Shown here piece after piece: positions 41,477 through 49,414 of a stretch of DNA of 54,152 nt. Where the stretch lies: the NCBI GenBank assembly GCA_964561605.1, contig CAZLQD010000019.1, positions 1 through 54,152 on the forward strand, given 5' to 3'. Source of the stretch: JALUZX01 sp964561605 (GTDB lineage: Bacteria > Planctomycetota > UBA1135 > JALUZX01). The notes under the pieces are model-generated. The model saw only the letters and a program-made list of their open reading frames with translations. It had not been told where the DNA came from and made no database searches. The position numbers and the translations under genes were made by a program. How positions within the stretch are numbered: position 1 is the first letter of the stretch; every line of letters starts with the position of its first letter.

Positions 41477-42517
41477 ATGCGGACCCGACGGCGAATCTGG
41501 CTTTCCCTCGTCCTCCCCATCCTCTTCCTCGCCGGGTGCGGCGGGTCGGGCGGTTCCGGGGTGGTCCGGGTCTACTGTTCCCAGGACCAGCAGTATGCCA
41601 CGAAGATCCTGAAACTCTTCCAGGAGGAGACGGGCATCCGGGTGGAACCCCTCTTCGACACGGAGCTCACCAAGACGGTGGGCCTGGTCCACCAGATCGT
41701 CGAGGAGGCGGGCCGTCCCAGGTGCGACGTCTTCTGGAACAACGAGGTGGTGAACACCATCAAGCTCCAGAAGAAGGGCCTCCTCCTCCCCTTCAGGGCG
41801 GCCAACGCCGAGGGCATCCCGGCGGAATGGAAGGATCCCGAGGGATACTGGGTGGGGTTCGCCGCCCGGGCCAGGGTGATCATCGTCAACACCAGGCTCT
41901 TGCCGGATCCCGCCACCTGGCCCCGGTCCGTCCTGGAACTGGCCGCCCCCAAGTGGAAGGGCCGGTGTTGCATGGCCCGGCCCCGGACGGGGACCACCCT
42001 CACCCACTTCGCCGCCCTCTACCAGGTCATGGGCAAGGAGAAGGCCGAGGCCTTCTTCCGCAAGATCCTGGCCAACCAGGTCGGCCTCACCCAGGGCAAC
42101 GCCCACGTGAGGCGCCAGGTCTCGGAGGGGAAGTTCGCCTGGGGCCTCACCGACACGGACGACTTCAACGTGGCCCGCCTGGAGGGAGCTCCCGTGGCCC
42201 GGGTCTTCCCAGACCAGGAGGGCATGGGGACCATGGTCATCCCGAATACGGTCTGCAAGATCAAGGGGTGTCCCCACCCGGCCCAGGCCGACAGGCTCAT
42301 CGAGTTCCTCCTCTCCCCCAAGGTCGAGACCCTCCTGGCCGAAGGACCCTCCGCCCAGATCCCCCTCCACCCCGGAGTGCCCCACCCCTCCTTCGTCAAG
42401 CAACCCGACCCCGAGGGAAGGCCCGGGACTTTCAAGTCCATGAAGTGGGACCCGGTGAAACTCGGGGCCGAGCTGGACCACCTTGCGGGGCGCCTGGCGG
42501 AGATCTTCTCGGAATGA
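41477..42517 (+). CDS. Iron-type ABC transporter substrate-binding lipoprotein
   Basis: The 346-residue protein has a signal sequence ending LILFLAGC-like (PILFLAGC lipobox) and is predicted to be a membrane-anchored periplasmic lipoprotein. The mature start VVRVYCSQDQQYATKILKLF and PRCDVFWNNEVV fit the FbpA/AfuA class of Fe3+-binding proteins (family 1). It carries an unusual run of cysteines, including RCCMARP where many relatives have non-Cys residues, and CKIKGCP. Substrate is inferred as ferric iron; phosphonate or other anions bound by related proteins are not excluded. It leads an overlapping transporter operon. Confidence 0.87.
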   Translation: MRTRRRIWLSLVLPILFLAGCGGSGGSGVVRVYCSQDQQYATKILKLFQEETGIRVEPLFDTELTKTVGLVHQIVEEAGRPRCDVFWNNEVVNTIKLQKKGLLLPFRAANAEGIPAEWKDPEGYWVGFAARARVIIVNTRLLPDPATWPRSVLELAAPKWKGRCCMARPRTGTTLTHFAALYQVMGKEKAEAFFRKILANQVGLTQGNAHVRRQVSEGKFAWGLTDTDDFNVARLEGAPVARVFPDQEGMGTMVIPNTVCKIKGCPHPAQADRLIEFLLSPKVETLLAEGPSAQIPLHPGVPHPSFVKQPDPEGRPGTFKSMKWDPVKLGAELDHLAGRLAEIFSE

Positions 42518-44160
42518 AGAAGGGGGCCTACATCCTTGCCGGACTCTTCGCGGCCTTCCTCTGCTACGGGCCCGTGGGGAGGATGTTCCTGGATTCCCTC
42601 TCCGCCCTGGGTCCCGTCACGCGGGAGATCTTCGGGTCCACCGTGACCCTCCTGAAGCTCTGGCACACCTTCGTCCTGGCCGGACTCACCACGGCCCTGG
42701 CCCTGGTCGTGGGCGTGGGTTTCGCCCTCTCCGTAACCTCCGGCTCGGTTCCCGGGGCCCCCCTCTTCCGGGTCCTGGGCGTGGCCCCCCTCATGATCCC
42801 CCCCATCGTGGGAGCCATGGCCTGGAGCGACACCCGCGATCCCGCCACCGTCTCCGGGGCGGCCCACTGGGTGGTCCTCTTCGGACAGGCGGTCTTCAAC
42901 GCCATGGGAGGACTCCAGAGCCTCCTGGGGACGGTCCTGATCCTGACGTTCTGCCTCTTTCCCTTCGTCTCCATCCTCTCCGTCAGGGCCCTGGAATCGG
43001 TGGACGCCAGGCTCTTCGACTCGGCCAGGATCGCCCGCGGGGAGGGACGGGCCAGGCTGCTCCTCCTGAGGATGATCGCCCCCGACGCCCTGGCGGGAGC
43101 CCTCTTCGTCTTCGTCTTCTCCGCCTCGGAGTTCGGCGTCCCCGAATATCTCTCCGTCCTGGGCGGAGGGAAGCGCTGGTACTCCTATCCGGAAGAGATC
43201 TTCCGGCGCTGGGACATCCTGGGGAGACAGGGAGAGGCGGCGAGCGCCTCCGCCGTGGCCGCATCCTGGCCCCTGATCGCCTTCACCGCCCTCGCCCTGG
43301 TCCTTCTTTTGCGTTTCCGGGCCAAGGGAACCTCCGAGACGGTCACGGCCGACCAGGAGAGCCTGGTGGGCCGGAAGGGATACCTTCCCAGGGGGAAGGC
43401 CCGTCTTTTCGGAGCGGCCGGTCTCTTCTGGGCGGGGGGAACCCTCCTCCTCGGCCTCGCCTATCCCCTTGCCTCCATGCTCACCTGGACCCACGGCCTC
43501 TCCACCTTCGCCAAGGCCTGGGACCAAGGTGGAGGGGACCTGATCTACTCCCTGGAATGCGCCGCCGGGGCCGGTCTGGTGACGGCCCTCCTGGCCCTTC
43601 CCTTGGGCCACCTGGCGGCCCGTTCCCGGCGGGGCAGGCTCGTCGAGGCCCTGGCACTCCTTCCCCTGTCGGTCCCGGGGGTCCTCCTGGGGATCGGGAT
43701 CATCCGGCTCTGGAACGACACCCCCGGCCCCGTGGGAGACCTCCTGGCCTGGGTCTACGGGACCCCCCTCATGCTCGTACTGGCCTACACGGCCCGTTTC
43801 CTTCCCCTGGCGGTGCTCTCCCTGGCGGCCTGGTTCCGCCGGGTCCCGGGCCAGATGGAGGAAGCCGCCCTCCTGGCGGGAGCCGGTCCCCTGAGGCGGT
43901 TCTTGAAGGTCCACCTGCCCATGGCCCTTCCCGCCGGCTTCGCCGGGGCGATCCTGACCTTCGTCCTCTCTCTGAGAGAGCTGGACCTGGCGGCCCGGGT
44001 CCCGGCGGGTAACCCCACGGCCATCAACCGAATCGCAAATGTCGTGCATTTCGGAGGCCAGGACGTCGGGGCGGCCCTGTTCATCCTTTTGTTCCTTTGC
44101 TCCGCTTCCCTGCCCCTGCTCTACTGGACGGTCACGGGGAAACGGCCGGAGGTGGCGTGA
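42514..44160 (+). CDS. Iron-type ABC transporter permease (two fused halves)
   Basis: The 548-residue protein has about twelve membrane helices arranged as two halves, each with an EAA-type loop (DARLFDSARIARGEGRARLL near 170; MEEAALLAGAGPLRRFLKVH near 455), as in FbpB/AfuB proteins. The ATG overlaps the binding-protein stop (ATGA). Its own stop overlaps the ATPase start (TGATG). It would form the channel for the substrate delivered by the upstream lipoprotein. Confidence 0.93.
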   Translation: MKKGAYILAGLFAAFLCYGPVGRMFLDSLSALGPVTREIFGSTVTLLKLWHTFVLAGLTTALALVVGVGFALSVTSGSVPGAPLFRVLGVAPLMIPPIVGAMAWSDTRDPATVSGAAHWVVLFGQAVFNAMGGLQSLLGTVLILTFCLFPFVSILSVRALESVDARLFDSARIARGEGRARLLLLRMIAPDALAGALFVFVFSASEFGVPEYLSVLGGGKRWYSYPEEIFRRWDILGRQGEAASASAVAASWPLIAFTALALVLLLRFRAKGTSETVTADQESLVGRKGYLPRGKARLFGAAGLFWAGGTLLLGLAYPLASMLTWTHGLSTFAKAWDQGGGDLIYSLECAAGAGLVTALLALPLGHLAARSRRGRLVEALALLPLSVPGVLLGIGIIRLWNDTPGPVGDLLAWVYGTPLMLVLAYTARFLPLAVLSLAAWFRRVPGQMEEAALLAGAGPLRRFLKVHLPMALPAGFAGAILTFVLSLRELDLAARVPAGNPTAINRIANVVHFGGQDVGAALFILLFLCSASLPLLYWTVTGKRPEVA

Positions 44161-45992
44161 TGGCGGCTCTGGAGATCCGGGAATTGTCGGTATCGCCCGG
44201 CGGAGACTTCCTCCTCGGCCCGGTGGACCTGGAGGTCGAAAGGGGGGAGATCCTCTGCCTCGTGGGCCCTTCCGGCTGCGGGAAGACCACTTTGCTCAGG
44301 GCCGTGGCGGGACTCCTCCTTCCCCGGGCCGGGAGGATCGTCCTGGAAGGAAGAGTCCTGAACGATCCGGCCCCACGGGTGGAGCCGGGGAAGAGGAAGA
44401 TCGGCATGGTCTTCCAGAACCTGGCTCTCTGGCCCCACATGAAGGCCCTGGACCAGGTGGCCTTCGCCGCGAAGGGAACCCGGAAAGAGAGGAAGGCCGA
44501 GGCGGCCCGCCTCCTGGAGCTGGTGGGGCTTCCGGGCAAGGCCCGATCCCTTCCGGGGGAACTCTCCGGCGGCGAGGGCCAGAGGGTGGCCCTCGCGCGG
44601 GCCCTGGCCGGCGACCCGGCCCTCCTCCTCATGGACGAGCCCCTCCGCTCCCTCGACCCCCACCTGAGAATCAGCTTGGGGGAACTGGTGGTGAAGGTGG
44701 TGAAGGAGAAAGGTGTGGCCTGCCTCTTCGTCACCCACGACAGGGAGGAGGCCCTCCGCCTGGGAGACAGGATCGCCGTGATGAAGGACGGCAGGATCCT
44801 GGCCGCGGGAAAGGGACGGGACCTTCTCGAGAATCCGCCCCATCCCTTCGTGGGGGAATTCCTGGGGAAAGGATTCGTTCCGCCTCCCCCGGTGCCTCCT
44901 TCGGGGGGCCCCCCCTCCCACGGCTCCCCCCGAACCGTGACCGGGACCGGCCCGGGAAGGCCCGTGAAGCGGACCAGGCCCCTTGCCAGGCTCGCCCTGG
45001 CGGCGGGCATCCTCGCCCTCGCGATCGGGGCCGTGGCGGCCTTTTCCACGAACCGGCCGGGCAAGCGCAAACCGCCGGCCTTCACATCCAGTTCCCAGTG
45101 CAAGTTCTGCCACCCCGAGGTCTACAAGGAGTGGAAGGAGTCCTGGCACTCGAAGGCCTGGACGGATCCTGAGGTCCGGAAACTATCCAACGATTTCCGG
45201 AACCAGGCCTGTCTCTCCTGCCACGTTCCCCGGCCCGTCATGGAAACCGGCCTGGACCAGCGGGTTCTTCCCAGGACCACCCGCCTCAAGGAGGGCGTAG
45301 GTTGTCTCTCCTGCCACATGGACGCCCAGGGGAGGGTCCGGGGGACCCGGGACGTGCCCCAGGCGCCCTGCTCCCCCGTGAAGAGCGCCGACCTGGGGAC
45401 CAACGCCCTTTGCCGGCCCTGCCACGACCAGCACTTCACCCACAAGCAGTGGCAGGCCTCTCCCGCCGCGAAGGAGGGCAAGGGTTGCAACGCCTGCCAC
45501 ATGCCCACCGCCCTCCGGCGCCTTCCAGACGGGACCACCATGAAGGGCAGGAGCCACGTGTTTCCCGGCTCCCACCATCCCAAGTTCATCCGGGAGGGCG
45601 TCTCCCTGGAGGTGAAGAAGACCGGAAAGGGCCTGGACCTGGCGGTGACCAACCTTTTCGCCGGCCACAATTTCCCCACCGACTCACGGCACAGGGCATC
45701 GGACCTCCTGGTCCGGTTCCTGGTAAGGGGAAAGTGGACCCCTTGGAAGCGGGTGGCCCGGTTCCGCCAGCCCTACAGGGAAGAGCCCGGACCCAACACC
45801 CAGATTCCCGCCGGGGAGAAACGGGTGTTCCACGTGACCCCACCCGCCGGGGCCGCCGCGGCCCGGGTGCGCCTGGACTACAGGGCGACCCCCTTCGTCC
45901 CCGACGAAGGGGCCGTCTCCTGGGACCGGATCCGTTTCGTCGACGCCGAGAGGGCCGTGGTTCTCTACGAAAAAGAGGTGAAACTCCCGTGA
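44160..45992 (+). CDS. ABC ATPase continuing in frame into a membrane pentahaem cytochrome (fusion or frameshift)
   Basis: The frame encodes 610 residues. Residues 1-240 are an importer ATPase: Walker A GPSGCGKTT (36-44), signature LSGGEGQRVALARA, Walker B LLLMDEP, THD at 192-194. After a Pro-rich linker come a membrane helix (about 275-295) and a c-type cytochrome with five CXXCH sites (314, 351, 382, 418, 443), starting CKFCHPEVYKEWKESWHSKA as in cytochrome c554-type proteins, and a C-terminal domain with HNFPTDSRHR. The linker carries a G6C7 tract (44903-44915). A one-base slip there would give an ATPase tail of ...APPPTAPPEP ending at TGA 44938, overlapping a GTG at 44937 in the GTGA form used elsewhere in this window. 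So it may be two genes. Confidence 0.85.
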   Translation: MAALEIRELSVSPGGDFLLGPVDLEVERGEILCLVGPSGCGKTTLLRAVAGLLLPRAGRIVLEGRVLNDPAPRVEPGKRKIGMVFQNLALWPHMKALDQVAFAAKGTRKERKAEAARLLELVGLPGKARSLPGELSGGEGQRVALARALAGDPALLLMDEPLRSLDPHLRISLGELVVKVVKEKGVACLFVTHDREEALRLGDRIAVMKDGRILAAGKGRDLLENPPHPFVGEFLGKGFVPPPPVPPSGGPPSHGSPRTVTGTGPGRPVKRTRPLARLALAAGILALAIGAVAAFSTNRPGKRKPPAFTSSSQCKFCHPEVYKEWKESWHSKAWTDPEVRKLSNDFRNQACLSCHVPRPVMETGLDQRVLPRTTRLKEGVGCLSCHMDAQGRVRGTRDVPQAPCSPVKSADLGTNALCRPCHDQHFTHKQWQASPAAKEGKGCNACHMPTALRRLPDGTTMKGRSHVFPGSHHPKFIREGVSLEVKKTGKGLDLAVTNLFAGHNFPTDSRHRASDLLVRFLVRGKWTPWKRVARFRQPYREEPGPNTQIPAGEKRVFHVTPPAGAAAARVRLDYRATPFVPDEGAVSWDRIRFVDAERAVVLYEKEVKLP

Positions 45993-47353
45993 GGCTCCAC
46001 CTTCGAGGAATCCTCCTCCTTCTCCTCCTCTCCGCTTGCGCGGGGCGGGAGGAACTCCCCGGCGAACCGCCCCCGCCGCCGCCGAAGTTCACCGACGCCG
46101 TGGAGGAGGCTTTGGGGAAGCTCCCGGAAGAAAAGGATTTCCTCGCGGAGAAACCGGGAAGGGACCTGGCCGCAGCGGCCGAACTGGCCATGGTGGACGA
46201 TTTCCGGATGGCCGCAAGGGGTTGGCGGGACCTCAAGGCGGAGTGGCCCCGGTCGGCCGCCGCACTGGCCCCCCTCCTCCTGTCCGCCCGGGTGCCGGGG
46301 CCCAAGAAGGTCCGGATCCTCGACTGGGCCGCCGGGATGGGAGGCCGGGCGGCCGTCCAGCTCTGCCGCCTGGCCCTGGAAGGAAGACCCGACCAGGCCG
46401 TGGAACCAAGAAGGAGGGCCGTGGTCCTCCTGGGGGAGCTCGGCGGCCCCGCCGAGATTCCCGTCCTGATCCTGCGCCTCAAGTATGAAGAATACGGCGA
46501 TCCCTACGCCCTGGCATGGACCGCCCGGTCCCTGGCCCTGCACAAGAACCTCTCGGGCCTGCCCTTTCTCCTCGGCCTTCTGGCGAAGGGGGGCAAGGTC
46601 ATGGAGGAAGCGGGGAGGATCCTGGTGGAGATCCTGGGGTGGGAAGGGATCTCCTGGAAGAAGGGCGGAACCTGGGCCGAGCTGAAAACCCTGGCCCGGC
46701 GCCTCATGGAGGAGTGGAGGAGGGAGGGCAGGGCTCCGAAGGACGCCGGCGGCCCCCCGCCTCCGGCCCTGGAGAGGGAGCTCCTCCTCCGCCTGAAAGC
46801 CTGTCTCCGGTTCAACATGCGCTACCAGGACGATGCGGCCTTCATCCTCGCCCGCTCGGGGAAGGCTGCCCTTCCCGCCCTGCGGACCGCCTTCCGGGAC
46901 CGGCACACCAATATCCGTTTCACCGCAGTCTTCGCGGCCCGAAAACTGGGCCCCTTCGCCCGGACCCTCTGCCCGGACCTGGCATCCCTGATCGCCGACA
47001 GGACGGCCGGGATCTACGCCGTCGAGGCCCTGGGGCTCCTGGGTTGCGCCAAGGCGGATCCCTACCTCCTGCGCCTGGCCGCGGGACGAAAGCCCGATCT
47101 CCGCCAGGCGGCCCTCCTGGCCCTGGGACGAACCCGTTGCAAATCGGCCCTCCCCCTGATGGAGAAGGTCCTGGCCGACTCCGCCCGGGCCCCTGAAGAG
47201 AGGATGGCGGCGGCCCTCTCCCTGGGGCTCCTGGGGGCGAAGGAACGGGCCCTGGCCATCCTTTCCTCCATGCGAAAGGATCCCCAGGTGCACCGGCCCA
47301 CCCTGGAGGAGTACATCCGTGAGTTGAAGGAGGGAAGACCTCCCTCCAGGTGA
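45989..47353 (+). CDS. HEAT-repeat lipoprotein
   Basis: The 454-residue protein starts at a GTG overlapping the cytochrome stop (GTGA). The signal RLHLRGILLLLLLSACAG has a lipobox (LSAC). After a Pro-rich stretch there are helical repeats through the C-terminus (IPVLILRLKYEEYGDPYALA; AALPALRTAFRDRHTNIRFT; PLMEKVLADSARAPEERMAA). Translational coupling to the ATPase/cytochrome frame suggests it works with the cytochrome or importer at the envelope. Confidence 0.83.
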   Translation: MRLHLRGILLLLLLSACAGREELPGEPPPPPPKFTDAVEEALGKLPEEKDFLAEKPGRDLAAAAELAMVDDFRMAARGWRDLKAEWPRSAAALAPLLLSARVPGPKKVRILDWAAGMGGRAAVQLCRLALEGRPDQAVEPRRRAVVLLGELGGPAEIPVLILRLKYEEYGDPYALAWTARSLALHKNLSGLPFLLGLLAKGGKVMEEAGRILVEILGWEGISWKKGGTWAELKTLARRLMEEWRREGRAPKDAGGPPPPALERELLLRLKACLRFNMRYQDDAAFILARSGKAALPALRTAFRDRHTNIRFTAVFAARKLGPFARTLCPDLASLIADRTAGIYAVEALGLLGCAKADPYLLRLAAGRKPDLRQAALLALGRTRCKSALPLMEKVLADSARAPEERMAAALSLGLLGAKERALAILSSMRKDPQVHRPTLEEYIRELKEGRPPSR

Positions 47354-47381
47354 AGCCCCTTTCATACCGAAATTTCAACCT

Positions 47382-47981
47382 ATGAGCGGCAAAGACCTGA
47401 CCCGGGACATTCTGGTGGGGGGAGTGGTTCCTTTCTGGAGGATCCTGCGGATACCCCTGGCCCGCCTGGTGCGGATCGCCCGCCTCGTGGAACTCCGGGC
47501 GGCGGGAGTCCGGACGGGCCCGGGCGTCCAGGTATATGGAAAGGTCAGGGTCCAGGGGACGGGAAGGGTCGCCTTGGGAGAGAGAGGGAACCTTTACGGA
47601 GAAGTGGTCCTGGAGACCCAAGGGGAGGGAAGAATCACCATAGGGGACCACTTCGTTCTCAACCAAGGGACCATTCTGTGCTCCATGGCGGAAATCACCA
47701 TGGGAAACCACGTCCTCGTCGGGGAGTACGTCAGCATCCGGGACAACGACCACGAGTTCACCCGGGACCTGGAAAAGGATGGAGGATTCGTTTCCACACC
47801 GATCCGGATCGGAAACAAAGTCTGGATCGGCCGTGGATGTTGCCTCACCCGGGGAGTCACCATCGGGGACCGCTCCGTCATCGGCGCAAACAGCGTGGTC
47901 ACCAAGGACATCCCCCCCGGGAGCCTGGCCGTGGGAGCCCCTGCCAAGGTCATCAGGAATCTCCTCTCTGAAGTTTCTTGA
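47382..47981 (+). CDS. Hexapeptide-repeat acyltransferase (left-handed beta-helix)
   Basis: The 199-residue protein has an N-terminal amphipathic/hydrophobic helix and then hexapeptide repeats (ITIGDHFVLNQGTILCSMAE; IRIGNKVWIGRGCCLTRGVT; IGDRSVIGANSVVTKDIPPG) ending VGAPAKVI, the maltose/galactoside O-acetyltransferase-like pattern. It probably acetylates a sugar or lipid-linked glycan. The catalytic-type His follows IRDNDHEF. It starts 28 bases after the HEAT lipoprotein with no clear Shine-Dalgarno. Confidence 0.9.
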   Translation: MSGKDLTRDILVGGVVPFWRILRIPLARLVRIARLVELRAAGVRTGPGVQVYGKVRVQGTGRVALGERGNLYGEVVLETQGEGRITIGDHFVLNQGTILCSMAEITMGNHVLVGEYVSIRDNDHEFTRDLEKDGGFVSTPIRIGNKVWIGRGCCLTRGVTIGDRSVIGANSVVTKDIPPGSLAVGAPAKVIRNLLSEVS

Positions 47982-47983
47982 GG

Positions 47984-48020
47984 CCTCCCCTCTGGAAGGG
48001 GGGAAAACGCCCTTTTTTCC
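47984..48020 (+). terminator. Possible terminator of the iron-importer operon
   Basis: After the acyltransferase stop, CCCCT/AGGGG can pair over a 5-base loop, and a T6 run follows 12 bases later; GGGAAAA and TTTTCCC may form an alternative stem. The geometry is not ideal, so this is tentative. Confidence 0.35.
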
Positions 48021-48204
48021 CGGCTCCCAACCCCATTGATACCGGAGACTTAGGCGCACTGTCCCAAGACGATCCACCGGTGCTCCCCAACATCCCATTC
48101 CCAGGCCCCCAATGGGCCGGGAAATGCCGATGCCAATAGGGATTCCCCTCCCCCGGACCAGACCGGGAAGAGGGGCAGTCGAACCCTCACGGGGAGGAAA
48201 GGCC

Positions 48205-49410
48205 ATGAGGAACGAAAGCGCCCTCCATCGGGGCGGAAGGCATCGAAGGGGGTCGGCCCTGGTCATGGGCCTGGCCTTCGCCATCCTGGCCACGAGCCTG
48301 ATGCTCGCAGGCCTGGTGGCCATGAAGTCCAACAGGCTCACCGTGGAGACCTGGTTCCGCATGCGGGGCCAGGCCAAGGCCTTCGCCAAGGCCGGGTTGG
48401 TGGAAGCTCTATCCTGGTTCCGCAAACAATCCACCCAGCCTGTGACGACCTTCGCACCCAAGAAGGACCCTTCCGCCGTCCCCCCCATCCTGGACACCGA
48501 CGACCCCACCATAGGCCTGGTGCGGGACTTCGAGATCTCCGGGGCCCTCTGGGGACGTTACGAGATCCCCCTCTCCGAGGTGGAGGACATCTCCTCGTCC
48601 CGGGGAGCCGCCTCCGGCTCCGGGACGGTCTGGAAAATCCTTAGCAAGGGAATCGTCTACAAGAGAATCGACTCGAACGTCTCTTACGACCAGGCCCCGA
48701 ACCAGGTCCTGGCCAGGGGCAAATTGCTCACCGAGATCCGGAGGTTCGCCCTGACACCGCCGGCCAAGGCGGCCATCTGCGCACCCCGGGGATCGGACAT
48801 CGCAATCACCGGTTCGAACGCCAGGATCATGGGAGGGGCCATGCCGGCCCTGGCCTTCATCAGGAACACCGGCTCTCCATCCGTCTCCGGAGCGACCCTG
48901 CAGGGCGGGACCTACGTGATTCCCCCCGATCCTTCCGATCCCATTCCAACCGTGGAGGAGACCTTCGGCACGGAGGCCGTTTTCGGGGGGGTGAGCGAGG
49001 AGGACATCCGCTCCATGGCGGACCTCGTTGTGACTTCCAACAGCCAGTTTCCCGTCCCCGTGCCGCCGAACACCGTGGTCTTCGCCGATTGCGACCTCTC
49101 CTTCTCCACGACCCACCCTCTGAAACTCAGCAACGGGGCGGCCATCATCTACGTCACGGGAGACGTGACCGTCAACCAGGGAATCAATCCCTGCTACTTC
49201 TCCGGGTTCCTCTACGTGAAGGGGGATTTCTCCATGAGGGCGACATCGGTCCTCCGGGGCCAGGTGATCGTCCTCGGAGACGTTTCCGTTTCCGCCACGG
49301 CCGATACGGCCGAGGTGGACTACGACGAACCCGTTCTCAACGTCCTCATGGAGGAGATCGGCCAGTACAGGATTTCCAGGGCAATCATAGACCCCGATTC
49401 CAGGGAGTAG
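48205..49410 (+). CDS. PilX-like pilus/secretion assembly protein
   Basis: The 401-residue protein starts with a basic leader and RRGSALVMGLAFAILATSLM, a PilX/PulX-like N-terminal helix without a classic GF-type prepilin site. The middle has a long extracytoplasmic domain and ends with beta-helix-like repeats (AAIIYVTGDVTVNQGINPCY; GFLYVKGDFSMRATSVLRGQ; VIVLGDVSVSATADT), the kind found in polymer-forming or DUF7305-type tails. The ATG has GGGGAGGAAA. It lies 4 bases before the giant pseudopilin gene and is probably a minor pilus component. Confidence 0.78.
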   Translation: MRNESALHRGGRHRRGSALVMGLAFAILATSLMLAGLVAMKSNRLTVETWFRMRGQAKAFAKAGLVEALSWFRKQSTQPVTTFAPKKDPSAVPPILDTDDPTIGLVRDFEISGALWGRYEIPLSEVEDISSSRGAASGSGTVWKILSKGIVYKRIDSNVSYDQAPNQVLARGKLLTEIRRFALTPPAKAAICAPRGSDIAITGSNARIMGGAMPALAFIRNTGSPSVSGATLQGGTYVIPPDPSDPIPTVEETFGTEAVFGGVSEEDIRSMADLVVTSNSQFPVPVPPNTVVFADCDLSFSTTHPLKLSNGAAIIYVTGDVTVNQGINPCYFSGFLYVKGDFSMRATSVLRGQVIVLGDVSVSATADTAEVDYDEPVLNVLMEEIGQYRISRAIIDPDSRE

Positions 49411-49414
49411 GACC

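Noticed and set aside
40999..42513. Upstream extension of the iron permease frame to 1053 codons
   Set aside because: The extension overlaps the binding protein in another frame and is Arg/Pro/Gly-rich; the permease starts at the ATGA overlap at 42514.
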